Part shown: piece by piece, positions 16,041 to 24,786 of the stretch
How positions within the stretch are numbered: the first letter of the stretch is position 1
Layout: each line of letters begins with the position of its first letter
NCBI GenBank assembly: GCA_003563895.1
Contig: PWTK01000063.1
Span: forward strand, 1 to 35,296
From: Syntrophomonadaceae bacterium
Lineage (GTDB): Bacteria; Bacillota; Dethiobacteria; DTU022; UBA8154
Reading direction: 5' to 3'
Length of the DNA: 35,296 nt
Notes under the pieces: model-generated
The model's database searches: none
Told to the model about the DNA's origin: nothing
The model's input: the letters and a program-made list of their open reading frames with translations, nothing else
Translations under genes and position numbers: made by a program

Positions 16041-16889
16041 CTAAGCAAATGCTTCCGGCACCTGCTTCAATGTCGCATAGCTAAAAACGGGACCGTCCTT
16101 GCAAACATAGAGACTGCCGGCATTGCACCGACCGCACTTGCCGATTCCACACTTCATCCGGTTCTCCAAGGTGGTGTATATCTGATCGTCTTCGAAATTG
16201 AGCTTTTTAAGGTTTTCCAGGACAAACTGGATCATAATGGGCGGGCCGCACGTAATGGCGATGGCATTTTCAGGAGACGGGCTGACCTCCATGAGCAGGG
16301 AGGGCACGAATCCCACAAAGTGGGGCCACCCTTCCTCTTCCAGGTCGATGGAGAGGTGACAGCTGACTTCATCTTTTTCCTGCAGCCCCTCGATTTCTTC
16401 CCTGAAGCAGAGGTCTCCCGTGCTCCTTGCACCGTATATTACTGTCAGATCCTCGTAATCATCCCTGTTTTCCTTGACGTATTCGATAATGGGGCGAAGG
16501 GGAGCCTGTCCGATTCCGCCACCGATGGTGATGATTTTTTTCCCCTTCCAATCGTCCACGGGAAAGTTGTTCCCGTAAGGCCCTCTGACGGTCATCTTAT
16601 CTCCCGGCTCAAGCTCGTGCAGCGCCTGGGTGACCTTGCCCATGCGCATTACGGAAAATCGCAGGAACTCGCCTTCTGTGGGAGAACAGGAAATAGAGAT
16701 CATGCTCTCTCCTACGCCCAGCAATCCAATCATCGCACACTGACCGGGGAGGTGTTTCCAGTTTTGTCTAACCTCTTCGTCGTCAAAGACCACCTTGAAG
16801 GTTTTGATAGAACGCTCCCCGTAGGTTTCGTACCAGGTATCTTCCACAGTCGCTACGTGAGGTTTGTAGGGATTATTTATATCTTTCAT
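16041..16889 (-). CDS. flxA: FlxA-like FAD/NAD(P)H oxidoreductase subunit
   Basis: 282 aa protein of the ferredoxin-reductase-like family (AsrB/PyrK/HydG type). The N-terminal half is a FAD-binding beta barrel (about 10-105), followed by a NAD(P)-binding Rossmann part with GGGIGQAPLRP (about 123-133). A C-terminal cysteine cluster MKCGIGKCGRC plus a later Cys probably holds [2Fe-2S]. In Desulfovibrio FlxABCD-HdrABC, FlxA is the NADH-oxidising entry point; by order and domain build this gene should do the same. The ATG overlaps the flxB stop by four bases and AAGGAGGAG lies just before it. It is the last gene of the cluster. Confidence 0.85.
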   Translation of the reverse strand: MKDINNPYKPHVATVEDTWYETYGERSIKTFKVVFDDEEVRQNWKHLPGQCAMIGLLGVGESMISISCSPTEGEFLRFSVMRMGKVTQALHELEPGDKMTVRGPYGNNFPVDDWKGKKIITIGGGIGQAPLRPIIEYVKENRDDYEDLTVIYGARSTGDLCFREEIEGLQEKDEVSCHLSIDLEEEGWPHFVGFVPSLLMEVSPSPENAIAITCGPPIMIQFVLENLKKLNFEDDQIYTTLENRMKCGIGKCGRCNAGSLYVCKDGPVFSYATLKQVPEAFA

Positions 16890-17905
16890 AGCTCCTCCTT
16901 CACCTGCGCTAAAATGTTCAGGATATCAATGTTCACCGGGCAATAATTGATGCAGCGTCCGCAGCCCACACAGGCGATTACGTCAAACTTGTCGACGAAA
17001 TAGGCGTACTTGTGGTTAATCCGGTTTCTGGTGCGTTCACGCCGCGTGGGACGGGGATTGTGGCCTGATGCATGAAGGGTGTACTCCCCGAACATGCAGG
17101 AATCCCACATCCTGCATCTCCGACCGTCAAAACCCTCTACCTCGTCCTGGATATCAAAACAGTGACATGTGGGACAGAGATAGGTGCAGATGCCGCATCC
17201 GAGGCAGGACCCGGATACTTTTTCCCACAGGGGGCTTTCCCACAGCCCCGGCAGCCCTTGAGGAATGCCTTCCGTGTCAATTTTTCGTTGAAGCTTTTCT
17301 GCTGCTTCAGCGTGGCTCTTTTCTACCGTTTTCATTTCATCATCGGAAGCCGTTTCCAGAAGGTCCTGCTCGCTCAACAGCTGTTCGCCTTTTTCCGTGA
17401 CCGGCTGAAGAATAAAAATATCTTCCGCAGCGGTCATGAGCACGTCCAGCCCGGCCGTAGAGGCCGGACCTCCATCTTCAAAGGAAGTGCAGAAACAGTT
17501 GATACACGGCTCAAGGCAGGCCAGCCCGATCAGCGCAGCTTTATTTCTTTTATCAAAATAATACGGGTCATCCTCATCCCAGGAAAAGAGCCTGTCGATG
17601 ATCTCCATGGCTCTGGCGTCACAAGGCCTGATTCCCAGAACCACCCTTTCCCGATCTTCTTCCGGCAGCTCAATATCCAGTTTCCCGATTTGATAGGTGA
17701 AAAGAGTCTCCGTTTGTGGGAAAACGGCATTTTTGGGAGGGATAATGGTATTCTGGAAATCGAGTTCAACCTGGCTTTCCTCCGAGACAGGGCTGAATTG
17801 CAAGGACTCCCCTTCCTTTTGAGGGGCAAAAAGGTATTTCTCCTTGCGCAGTCCATCCAGGAAATCATTGAGTTTTTCTTTCTGCAGCTTCATGCCTTCC
17901 ATCAT
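16886..17905 (-). CDS. flxB: FlxB-like iron-sulfur subunit (AsrA/HydB family)
   Basis: 339 aa cytoplasmic protein with two ferredoxin-type motifs in its C-terminal half, CLGCGICTYLCPTC and CVGCGRCINYCPVN. The N-terminal half carries the family segment LGIRPCDARAMEIID and a further cysteine group CLEPCINCFC. Together these mark the 4Fe-4S dicluster family of AsrA and HydB. It should relay electrons between FlxA and FlxC/FlxD. The ATG at 17905 has AGGGGTG upstream, 9 bp after flxC, and the stop overlaps flxA. Confidence 0.82.
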   Translation of the reverse strand: MMEGMKLQKEKLNDFLDGLRKEKYLFAPQKEGESLQFSPVSEESQVELDFQNTIIPPKNAVFPQTETLFTYQIGKLDIELPEEDRERVVLGIRPCDARAMEIIDRLFSWDEDDPYYFDKRNKAALIGLACLEPCINCFCTSFEDGGPASTAGLDVLMTAAEDIFILQPVTEKGEQLLSEQDLLETASDDEMKTVEKSHAEAAEKLQRKIDTEGIPQGLPGLWESPLWEKVSGSCLGCGICTYLCPTCHCFDIQDEVEGFDGRRCRMWDSCMFGEYTLHASGHNPRPTRRERTRNRINHKYAYFVDKFDVIACVGCGRCINYCPVNIDILNILAQVKEEL

Positions 17906-17914
17906 TTTTCACCC

Positions 17915-18898
17915 CTACAGTATGAAATCTTCTTCATCATCCGGACGATAGCTGGCCTGAAGCGGCGTCGCTTCCGGGTCAATTCCCGGTTCATAATCGA
18001 ACCTCTCCACGACTTCCTTGTAGAGTTTCCTGTTGAGCTTCATCAGCGGAATATCCACGGGGCAAACCCTCTCGCATTCGCCGCACTCAATACACCTTCC
18101 GGCCAGGTGAAACGCCCGCGCCAGATGATAGGAAGTGTTCTCCGATAAATTGACAGAGCGGAAAGTCCAGGTTGGATTCAGTCTGTCGAGCACACAGTCC
18201 TCACAGTAACACATAGGGCAGACATTGCGGCAGGAGTAACACCTCAAACAGCTGGAAAACTTATCTTTCCAGAAATCCCACCGCTCTTCCGGGCTCTTTG
18301 CTTCCAGCTCCTTGACGTCCTCGTAATCCTCGCTGCCCCACGCTTTCACCTCGTCCCACAGCAGTTCATCGTAAATGACCGGGTTTGGATAGCGGCAAAG
18401 CAGGCACTTTTGGGGCAGTACCTCCTCCCGGGAAACTTCTTTTTCTCCATCGGGAAGCTGGAAAACGATCTGATCGTTCTTCCAGTATGCCTGGGCCGGC
18501 TCGAGAATATCCGGAAACATCTTTTCAACTTTTTTCACGTCCACCACGCCACTGCAAGGACAACCGACCACGTAAACGCCTTCCCTCGTCAAGCCCTGTT
18601 CGACCAGAAGCTGAACCACGGCCCTGCTGTCACAACCTTTGACCATCAAAGCCACCTTGCGGGTATCGGGCTCTTCTCCCCGCGGAACCGGGAGTTTTTC
18701 CGCAAGCGTGAGGTATGTCGCCAGGTTGTTCGTGCAGAGCGGAGAAAAGGTGAGCGCATCTGCTTCATCCGGTTCCGCAGCGAAATGGGGCTCTACCCGG
18801 AAGCCGTAGGTCCCCTGCTTCCAGCCGATTATATGTTTTACATCGTCCCGGGAGACGATATCTTTGGCTGTTTGCCTTAGTTTTTCCAGGTCTACCAA
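17915..18898 (-). CDS. flxC: FlxC-like 4Fe-4S dicluster subunit
   Basis: 327 aa protein with many cysteines: KGCDSRAV and GCPCSG in the N-terminal half, KCLLCRYPNP in the middle, CLRCYSCRNVCPMCYCEDC, and a final CIECGECERVCPVD. These predict two or more [4Fe-4S] clusters in the C-terminal half. The family is related to the beta subunit of coenzyme F420 hydrogenase and to hydrogenase iron-sulfur subunits. The start is TTG at 18898, chosen because GGAGGAAG lies eight bases upstream and 14 bp after flxD. The role as electron relay is inferred from FlxC of Desulfovibrio. Confidence 0.82.
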   Translation of the reverse strand: MVDLEKLRQTAKDIVSRDDVKHIIGWKQGTYGFRVEPHFAAEPDEADALTFSPLCTNNLATYLTLAEKLPVPRGEEPDTRKVALMVKGCDSRAVVQLLVEQGLTREGVYVVGCPCSGVVDVKKVEKMFPDILEPAQAYWKNDQIVFQLPDGEKEVSREEVLPQKCLLCRYPNPVIYDELLWDEVKAWGSEDYEDVKELEAKSPEERWDFWKDKFSSCLRCYSCRNVCPMCYCEDCVLDRLNPTWTFRSVNLSENTSYHLARAFHLAGRCIECGECERVCPVDIPLMKLNRKLYKEVVERFDYEPGIDPEATPLQASYRPDDEEDFIL

Positions 18899-18912
18899 GC
18901 GTTCTTCCTCCT

Positions 18913-19344
18913 CTACCAGTTGATCTTGTTTCGCCTGAATTGCTCGAAGGGGCCGGTATCTTTGGCGTCTTTGACCAGTTTTTCCACTACGTCTTTGAAT
19001 TTTCCTCCTTCAGATGCCGAAACCCAGCTCATATTGACCCGCCTCGGGTCTACCCCGATAAATTCCAGCAGCTCCTTCATCAACGTAAAGCGCCGGCGGG
19101 CATAGAAATTGCCTTCCATGTAATGACAGTCCCCGGGATGGCATCCCGAAACCAGCACGCTGTCTGCGCCCTGTTGAAACGCATTGACCAGGAAGAGGGG
19201 GTTGACCCTCCCCGTGCACATGACACGGATAATATTGATATTGGGAGGATACTGCACCCGGCTGGTTCCGGCCAGGTCGGCACCGGCATATGAACACCAG
19301 TTGCACAAAAAGGCGACAATATTTGGTTCATAGTCTTTGCTCAT
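18913..19344 (-). CDS. flxD: FlxD/MvhD-family [2Fe-2S] protein linking to HdrA
   Basis: 143 aa protein of the MvhD family (hydrogenase/formate dehydrogenase delta subunit). It has the cysteine pattern FLCNWCSYAGAD (about 13-24), RVMCTGR, and GCHPGDCHY, which in the family binds one [2Fe-2S] cluster and passes electrons into HdrA. All these positions are cysteine, with no in-frame TGA, although some relatives use selenocysteine. The ATG overlaps the hdrA stop by four bases (ATGA), so translation of the two is coupled. Confidence 0.9.
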   Translation of the reverse strand: MSKDYEPNIVAFLCNWCSYAGADLAGTSRVQYPPNINIIRVMCTGRVNPLFLVNAFQQGADSVLVSGCHPGDCHYMEGNFYARRRFTLMKELLEFIGVDPRRVNMSWVSASEGGKFKDVVEKLVKDAKDTGPFEQFRRNKINW

Positions 19345-21341
19345 CTCAAGACCCCCAATACAGCAATTTGCGGCAGTATTTGCCTGTCCTTAAAGGACCT
19401 CTGCTGGATAGAGCCGGAGAAACAACCGGCTACGCAGGCGCCGCATCCCTTGCACAAGACCTCGTTAACCTGTGCCACCTGGACCTCGTGTCCCATCCTG
19501 TTCACGTTTACCATCTCTATTGCGCCGTAGGGACAGATCTCCACGCAGTACGCACAGCCGCGACAGGTCGCTTCATCAACAACAGAAACCTGGGCCTCAA
19601 CCTTCACCCGACCGCTGGCCAGCAGGCCCAACGCCGAGGAAGCGGCCCCCTTGGCCTGAGCAACGGAATCCGGTATGTCTTTCGGACCCTGGGCACAGCC
19701 GGCCACAAAAACCCCGTCCGTTGCAGTATCCACCGGCGCTAGCTTGGGGTGGGCCTCCAGGTAAAAGCGGTCACCGGATTGAGATAACCTCAGCAAATCG
19801 ATAATCTCCCGGCTGTCCTTGCGCGGTTCGAGCCCGACTGCCAGCACAACCAGGTCTACCTCATCCTCCAGGGGCGTTGCGGTCAGAGTGTCCTCCACCT
19901 TGACGACCAGCCTGCCGTTGCGTTTAAATATCTCAGAAGGGTTGCCGCGAATGTAACGAATCCCTTCTCGGCGGACCCTGTCATAAAACTCCTCGAAGCC
20001 TTTGCCGAAGGCCCTCACGTCCATGTAGTAAATGCGGACGTTTGCCTCCGGGATCTTCTCTTTGACCAGGTGCGCGAGCTTCGCCGTGTACATACAGCAC
20101 ACCCGCGAACAGTATTCGTTGCCCACGCTCTCATCCCTGGACCCAACGCACTTGATAAAAGCGATGTCCTTGGGTACATAGGCCTCCTCGCCTTCCCCCA
20201 GGGCGATGCTTCCTCCTGTTGGGCCTGACGCAGAAACCAGCCTTTCCATCTCCAGGCCCGTCAGCACGTTGTCGTAGTTATCATAACCGTACTCCGGTTT
20301 CCTGGAAGCATCGAAAACATCGTAGCCTGTGGCGACAATGACAGCCCCGACCTTAAACTCGACAAACTCGTCTTTCTGTTCAAAGTCTATGGCTTCTGCA
20401 GTACACACATCCACGCACTTCGGGGATTTCCCGCACTTCCCCCGCGTCAGGAAAAGACAGCGTTCCGGGTCAATCGTAAATTTGGCCGGGACTGCCTGGG
20501 GAAAAGGCAGGTAAATGCCGGACCTTTTGCCTACGCCCGCATCAAACTCGCTGGGGATCCGGTCGGCCAACCGGCACTCCTCTGCACAAAGGCCGCAGCC
20601 GGTGCATTTTTCCATATCAACGTAACGCGCTTTCTTGCGCACCTTAACATCAAAATTGCCTACGTACCCGGAGATTTCTTCCACCTGCGAATAAGTCAAA
20701 AGCTCGATGTTCGGGTGCGCGTCCACGTCCACCATCTTGGGTGTCAGGATACAGGCCGAACAGTCCAAAGTGGGAAAGGTCTTGTCGAGCTGTGCCATCT
20801 TTCCCCCGATGGAGGGGGTCTTTTCAACCATATATACCTTGAAGCCGGCATTGGCGATATCCAGGGCGGCCTGGATCCCAGCAATCCCGCCACCGATTAC
20901 GAGCGAAGCGGGCTCGACTTCAACTTCCTTTTCCTCCAACGGCTCAAGCAGCCGGGCCTTGCTCACCGATGCAGCTACCAGCTTCTTGGCCTTCTCGGTG
21001 GCCTCCTCTTTGTCCTGGTGAACCCAGGAACAGTGTTCCCTGATGTTTGCCATTTCCAGGAAGAAAGGGTTAATCCCGGCCTCGATTAAGGTCTTGCGAA
21101 ATGTCGGCTCGTGCATGCGGGGGGAACAGGAGGCAACAACAACCCGATTTAGCCCCTCATTTGCGATATCGTCCTTGATTAAATTTTGCCCTGGATCCGA
21201 GCACATGTAAGAATAGTTGCGGGCTAATTTCACATACGGCAATTGAGAAGAAAACTCCGTCACCTCGTCAACGTCGACCGTCTTGGCGACATTGATCCCA
21301 CAGTGACAAATGTATACACCAATCTTGGGTTTACTGTTCAT
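19341..21341 (-). CDS. hdrA: HdrA, flavin-bifurcating heterodisulfide reductase-type subunit
   Basis: Full-length 666 aa HdrA. In order: the N-terminal domain with YICHCG (10-15), the FAD-binding site VIGGGIAG (148-155), TLDCSACILTPKM (191-203), a first ferredoxin motif CTGCGLCAEEC (246-256), the thioredoxin-reductase-like body, and two C-terminal ferredoxin motifs CRGCAYCVEICPYG and CKGCGACVAGC. HdrA flavin splits electron pairs between ferredoxin and a second acceptor. The protein is soluble. Downstream flxD overlaps it; upstream etfA ends 78 bp away. This fixes it as the core of the complex. Confidence 0.95.
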   Translation of the reverse strand: MNSKPKIGVYICHCGINVAKTVDVDEVTEFSSQLPYVKLARNYSYMCSDPGQNLIKDDIANEGLNRVVVASCSPRMHEPTFRKTLIEAGINPFFLEMANIREHCSWVHQDKEEATEKAKKLVAASVSKARLLEPLEEKEVEVEPASLVIGGGIAGIQAALDIANAGFKVYMVEKTPSIGGKMAQLDKTFPTLDCSACILTPKMVDVDAHPNIELLTYSQVEEISGYVGNFDVKVRKKARYVDMEKCTGCGLCAEECRLADRIPSEFDAGVGKRSGIYLPFPQAVPAKFTIDPERCLFLTRGKCGKSPKCVDVCTAEAIDFEQKDEFVEFKVGAVIVATGYDVFDASRKPEYGYDNYDNVLTGLEMERLVSASGPTGGSIALGEGEEAYVPKDIAFIKCVGSRDESVGNEYCSRVCCMYTAKLAHLVKEKIPEANVRIYYMDVRAFGKGFEEFYDRVRREGIRYIRGNPSEIFKRNGRLVVKVEDTLTATPLEDEVDLVVLAVGLEPRKDSREIIDLLRLSQSGDRFYLEAHPKLAPVDTATDGVFVAGCAQGPKDIPDSVAQAKGAASSALGLLASGRVKVEAQVSVVDEATCRGCAYCVEICPYGAIEMVNVNRMGHEVQVAQVNEVLCKGCGACVAGCFSGSIQQRSFKDRQILPQIAVLGVLR

Positions 21342-21419
21342 TGATCTCTTTCATCCTCCAACACAGATTAGCTGCTTTGTAAGTTAAACCTTTAAGACAA
21401 GAGACCTCGCACAAAATAT

Positions 21420-22394
21420 TTAACCCTTGAGTTCTTTCAACTTTTCAGTCAGCACGGGAACCACCTTGAAAAGATCGTCCACGATCCCGTAATCGGCCTC
21501 GGCAAAAATGGGGGCTTCGGGGTCTTTGTTAATCGCTACAATCGTTTTAGCCCCCTTCATGCCTGCCAAATGCTGGAAGGCCCCGGAAATGCCGATGGCA
21601 AGGTAGAGTTTGGGCTTAACCGTTTTGCCGGAAGTCCCAACCTGCCGGTCGTGGGGCAGCCAGCCCGCGTCGGTCGCAGCGCGGGAACCGCAAAGATCGG
21701 CTTTGAGCACCTGGGCCAGCTCTTCAACCATGGGCATGTTCTTGTCTTCCCGGACTCCACGGCCGACAGCAACCAGGATTTCTGACTGGGTAATATCCAC
21801 ATCGCCCACTTCGGCCTCGATGTATTCAATGAAACGGCGGTAGTCGATGTCTTCTTTCAGCGGGGAGTCGATTTTTTCCACCGATCCCTGCTTCGAGGGT
21901 TCGCCGACTTCCACTGAAGCTTCCCTGATGGTCGCCAGGTAAGGAGGATCTCCTTTAAAGGCCACGTTGGCATTCACCTTGCCGCCATAAAACTGGCGGA
22001 CGGGAATCGGCTTTCCGTCTTCAAACTCAAATTCAAAGACATCCGAGATAAAGGGCAGCTGCTTTTCCACGGCCAGGGCCGGGGCCATATCAACGCCCTG
22101 GGTGGTGTGCCCGACCATGAGCAGTGTGGGCTTGTAATCGTCCAAAAGCGCTGCCAAAACCCTTTGATACTTTTCAGAATTGTAATCTTCAAAAAGAGGA
22201 TCGTCAATATAAAGGACCTTGTCGCTGTAACCGCTCACCTTCTCAGCAAATGAGTCAACGCCGCTGCCCAGGAGGACTGCCACGGTATTTCCTCCGAGTT
22301 TTTCGGCTACTCCATTGGCCAGGGTCAGCATTTCCAGGGTAATATCTCTCAGCTCTCCTTGACGGTGTTCAGCAAGGACAAATACATCACTCAT
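21420..22394 (-). CDS. etfA: Electron transfer flavoprotein alpha subunit
   Basis: 324 aa EtfA. The N-terminal ETF domain is followed by the C-terminal FAD domain with [20 protein letters not shown] and [10 protein letters not shown], then [14 protein letters not shown], which bind FAD. With EtfB it forms the soluble carrier between an acyl-CoA dehydrogenase-type enzyme and other redox centres. The ATG lies one base after the etfB stop. Its location between an HdrCB fusion and HdrA is unusual, since etf genes generally sit with acyl-CoA dehydrogenases. None is in this window. Confidence 0.94.
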   Translation of the reverse strand: MSDVFVLAEHRQGELRDITLEMLTLANGVAEKLGGNTVAVLLGSGVDSFAEKVSGYSDKVLYIDDPLFEDYNSEKYQRVLAALLDDYKPTLLMVGHTTQGVDMAPALAVEKQLPFISDVFEFEFEDGKPIPVRQFYGGKVNANVAFKGDPPYLATIREASVEVGEPSKQGSVEKIDSPLKEDIDYRRFIEYIEAEVGDVDITQSEILVAVGRGVREDKNMPMVEELAQVLKADLCGSRAATDAGWLPHDRQVGTSGKTVKPKLYLAIGISGAFQHLAGMKGAKTIVAINKDPEAPIFAEADYGIVDDLFKVVPVLTEKLKELKG

Positions 22395-22395
22395 C

Positions 22396-23184
22396 TTACA
22401 GCAGACCTCCTTTTACCAGTTTGTCGGCCATGATTTGCGCCTTCTCCTCGGGTTCTCCCTCGATGAATTCAGCCTTGGAGACAACCTCGGGGATGTAAAG
22501 CTTTTGCAGTTCTATGAGGGAACTGTTTTCACTGACCTCTTCCTCGGAAATGCCCAGGTCGTCCAGGTTAAGCACCTTTAATTCCTTTTTCTGGGCTGCG
22601 CGGATGCCGCGAATCGGGGCATACCGGGGTTCGTTAATCCCCGTCTGGATGGTCAACACTGCGGGCAGTTCCATCTCGACAACCTCAGAAAGTCCGCCTT
22701 CCAACTCACGGTGCGCTTTCACCTTGCCGTCCAGGAACTCCACTTGATTGACCATGGCGGCGTGGGGCACACCCAGCTCCTCGGCAAGGGCGACCCCTGT
22801 AGCCATGAACCAGTTGTCATTGGCCATACAGCCGGTCATCACCAGGTCGTATTCCTGTTCTTTGATATAAGCCGCAAGGACCTTGGCCATTTGCAGGGGA
22901 TCATTCTTATTAATCCGCGGGTCGTCAATGCGTACGGCGCTGTCCCCGCCTTTGGCCAGGGCCATGCGGATCATGACATCGGCATCCTGGGGCCCGGCAC
23001 AAATGACCTGGACGTTGCCGCCCCGGGCTTCTTTAATGCGGATTGCTTCTTCTACGGCGTAATTGTCAGCATCGTTGATGTCAAAGGAAAAGCGGCTGGA
23101 ATCTACGTCCCTACCCGTTTCATCAATCTTTATTTCGGCCTCAGATGTATCCGGAACCCTTTTGACACAAACAAATATATTCAT
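22396..23184 (-). CDS. etfB: Electron transfer flavoprotein beta subunit
   Basis: 262 aa EtfB beginning MNIFVCVKRVPDTSEAEI, the typical N-terminus. The frame is open to 23253, but ATG at 23184 has AGGAGGTG ten bases upstream and matches the family start. Later segments VICAGPQDADVMIRMALAKG and LTIQTGINEPRYAPIRGI are family hallmarks. Whether it binds a second FAD (bifurcating Etf) or AMP cannot be settled by eye. It is followed at one base by etfA. Confidence 0.94.
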   Translation of the reverse strand: MNIFVCVKRVPDTSEAEIKIDETGRDVDSSRFSFDINDADNYAVEEAIRIKEARGGNVQVICAGPQDADVMIRMALAKGGDSAVRIDDPRINKNDPLQMAKVLAAYIKEQEYDLVMTGCMANDNWFMATGVALAEELGVPHAAMVNQVEFLDGKVKAHRELEGGLSEVVEMELPAVLTIQTGINEPRYAPIRGIRAAQKKELKVLNLDDLGISEEEVSENSSLIELQKLYIPEVVSKAEFIEGEPEEKAQIMADKLVKGGLL

Positions 23185-23309
23185 TAGTGTTTTACACCTC
23201 CTGCAGCTATTTGATAATTTTCCCTCCGGCAAAACACCTTTACCTCGATCCACCGGACAGGCAAAAAAAATCGGGCGAACTTGTTAACATGCAGCCATGG
23301 GCGGTTTTT
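23185..23309. other. Gap between hdrCB and etfB
   Basis: 125 bp without a gene. It contains T- and A-runs and the palindrome GTTAAC, but no clear promoter or terminator hairpin, so hdrCB and etfBA are probably co-transcribed. Confidence 0.4.
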
Positions 23310-24446
23310 TCAGTCTTCGATGGCTTCCCCCAGGATTTCGAGGATTTCGGCCACTCTCATCTCTTCCTCAAAGCCTTTTGCTTTTACGGAATCATCGAGG
23401 GTTAACTCGCAGAAAGGGCAGGCCACGGCCAGTATGCCGGCCTCCAAAGCCCTGGCATCTTTCACACGAGTATCCGACAGGCGTTCTTTGGTAGATTCGG
23501 TTTCCACCCACATCTTGCCCCCGCCGCCTTCACAGCAGAGGCTCCGCTCCCTGCAGCGGTCGAATTCAACCAGCTCCGCCCCCGGAATGTTCCCGAGTAT
23601 ATAGCGGGGCTCGTCAAAAACGTGGTTCTGTTTCCCCAGGAAACAGGGGTCGTGGAAGACAATGCGCTGTGGGACCTCCCTGGTCAGCTCCAATTTTTTA
23701 TCCTCCAGGAGCTCGCCCACCAGCTGCGTATAGTGCACCACTTCCATTTTCAGATCGGGGTGCTCGTTCTTAAAAGCGGTATAGCAGTGCGGGGAAATGG
23801 TGACCATGCGCTTGGCATTAAAACTGTTTAAAAGCTCGGTGTTGTCCTCCACCAACATTTCAAAAAGGCCTTCTTCACCCAGGTTGTGCACTTCACTGCC
23901 ACAACACGTTTCGTCTTCTCCAATAAAGGCAAAATCAACCCCGGCCTTGTTCAAAATCCTGACCAGGTTTTGGGCGATCACCTGCAGTTTCGGGTCGTAG
24001 ACAATGGTGCAGCACACAAAAATCAGGTTTTCCACCGCTTCACCGGGCTCAGCGATCCTCACGTCGAGATCCTTCATCCAATCACACCGGGCTGCCCGCG
24101 GTTTGTCCCATGGATTGCCTTCCCGGAAAACGCTTTCCAGGGCATCCCTTACCGTAGGCTGAACCCGACCGCCTTCCACCAAAATTCCCCGCAAACCGAT
24201 CAGCACCTCCAGCGGTTTAAGCCCTTTTGGACACCTCACCGCACAGGTGCTGCACGCTGTACAGTCCCAGATTTCCGGCAGGTTGGCCAGCTCCTCCAGA
24301 ATATCCTCATCCAGGGAATCATACACAAAACGGCGCACGTTCAGATTCGTCCGGACTGTTACGGGACAACCGCCGGTACATCGTCCACACTGAATGCATC
24401 CCAATAAGTCATATTTTTCGATAAAGCTCTGCAGTTCTGTTTCCAT
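23310..24446 (-). CDS. Fused HdrC-HdrB (HdrD-like) iron-sulfur oxidoreductase
   Basis: About 378 aa. The N-terminal third is HdrC-like with two [4Fe-4S] motifs, CIQCGRCTGGCP and CTACSTCAVRCP. The rest is HdrB-like with two cysteine-rich CCG motifs, built around CCGSEVHN and CCEGGGGKMW, which in HdrB and HdrD hold the unusual non-cubane clusters that reduce disulfides or pass on electrons. No membrane helix is present, unlike Etf-quinone oxidoreductases that also carry CCG domains. Two ATGs six bases apart are possible; the second (24446) has GAGG seven bases upstream. First gene of the etf-hdr-flx directon. A disulfide substrate is unknown in such bacteria. Confidence 0.88.
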   Translation of the reverse strand: METELQSFIEKYDLLGCIQCGRCTGGCPVTVRTNLNVRRFVYDSLDEDILEELANLPEIWDCTACSTCAVRCPKGLKPLEVLIGLRGILVEGGRVQPTVRDALESVFREGNPWDKPRAARCDWMKDLDVRIAEPGEAVENLIFVCCTIVYDPKLQVIAQNLVRILNKAGVDFAFIGEDETCCGSEVHNLGEEGLFEMLVEDNTELLNSFNAKRMVTISPHCYTAFKNEHPDLKMEVVHYTQLVGELLEDKKLELTREVPQRIVFHDPCFLGKQNHVFDEPRYILGNIPGAELVEFDRCRERSLCCEGGGGKMWVETESTKERLSDTRVKDARALEAGILAVACPFCELTLDDSVKAKGFEEEMRVAEILEILGEAIED

Positions 24447-24588
24447 CTTCATACCTCACTACTAGAGATTAGAGATGTTTTTAACAGGCCATCCCTTCTA
24501 AATCAGAAAGAAAGCTAAACCTTTGTCCCGGAAATATAATGCCCGGGCAGTGCAATTACTTTTGCTTTAGAAAATGCATGTGGTTTCT

Positions 24589-24685
24589 CATTGACCCTTT
24601 GCCCAGGGCAGGTGCATTTTCCTCTTTCTTATGGCGTCCCCGTCTTTTGTGAGTATGGGTGTCTGCCTGGAAAATTTGCGCCATG
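24589..24685 (+). repeat. Dispersed repeat R, copy 1
   Basis: Begins ATTGACCCTTTGCCCAGGGC, continues with GGTGCATTTTC and TGGCGTCCCC, and ends with GGGTGTCTGCCTGGAAAAT. It resembles copies at 28991-29150 and 29155-29255 in the same order. The outer arms GACCC and GGGT-GTC can still pair, but the inner hairpin seen in the other copies is lost, so this is the most decayed copy. The adjacent gap 24453-24786 holds nothing else that I could identify. Confidence 0.55.
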
Positions 24686-24786
24686 AACTGTCACCCGAAC
24701 CTCCTACACTCCAACACTTTTTCCATGCAGCCTTTTCAGGGCATAACCTATCTTTTGCCGTGCGTCGCCCCAAAAAAGCGGGCAAG

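Noticed and set aside
24450..24590. Sigma-54 or sigma-A promoter before hdrCB
   Set aside because: TTGCAC and TATATT are present but only 11 bp apart, and no GG-N10-GC pair was found. The promoter of the cluster remains unplaced.
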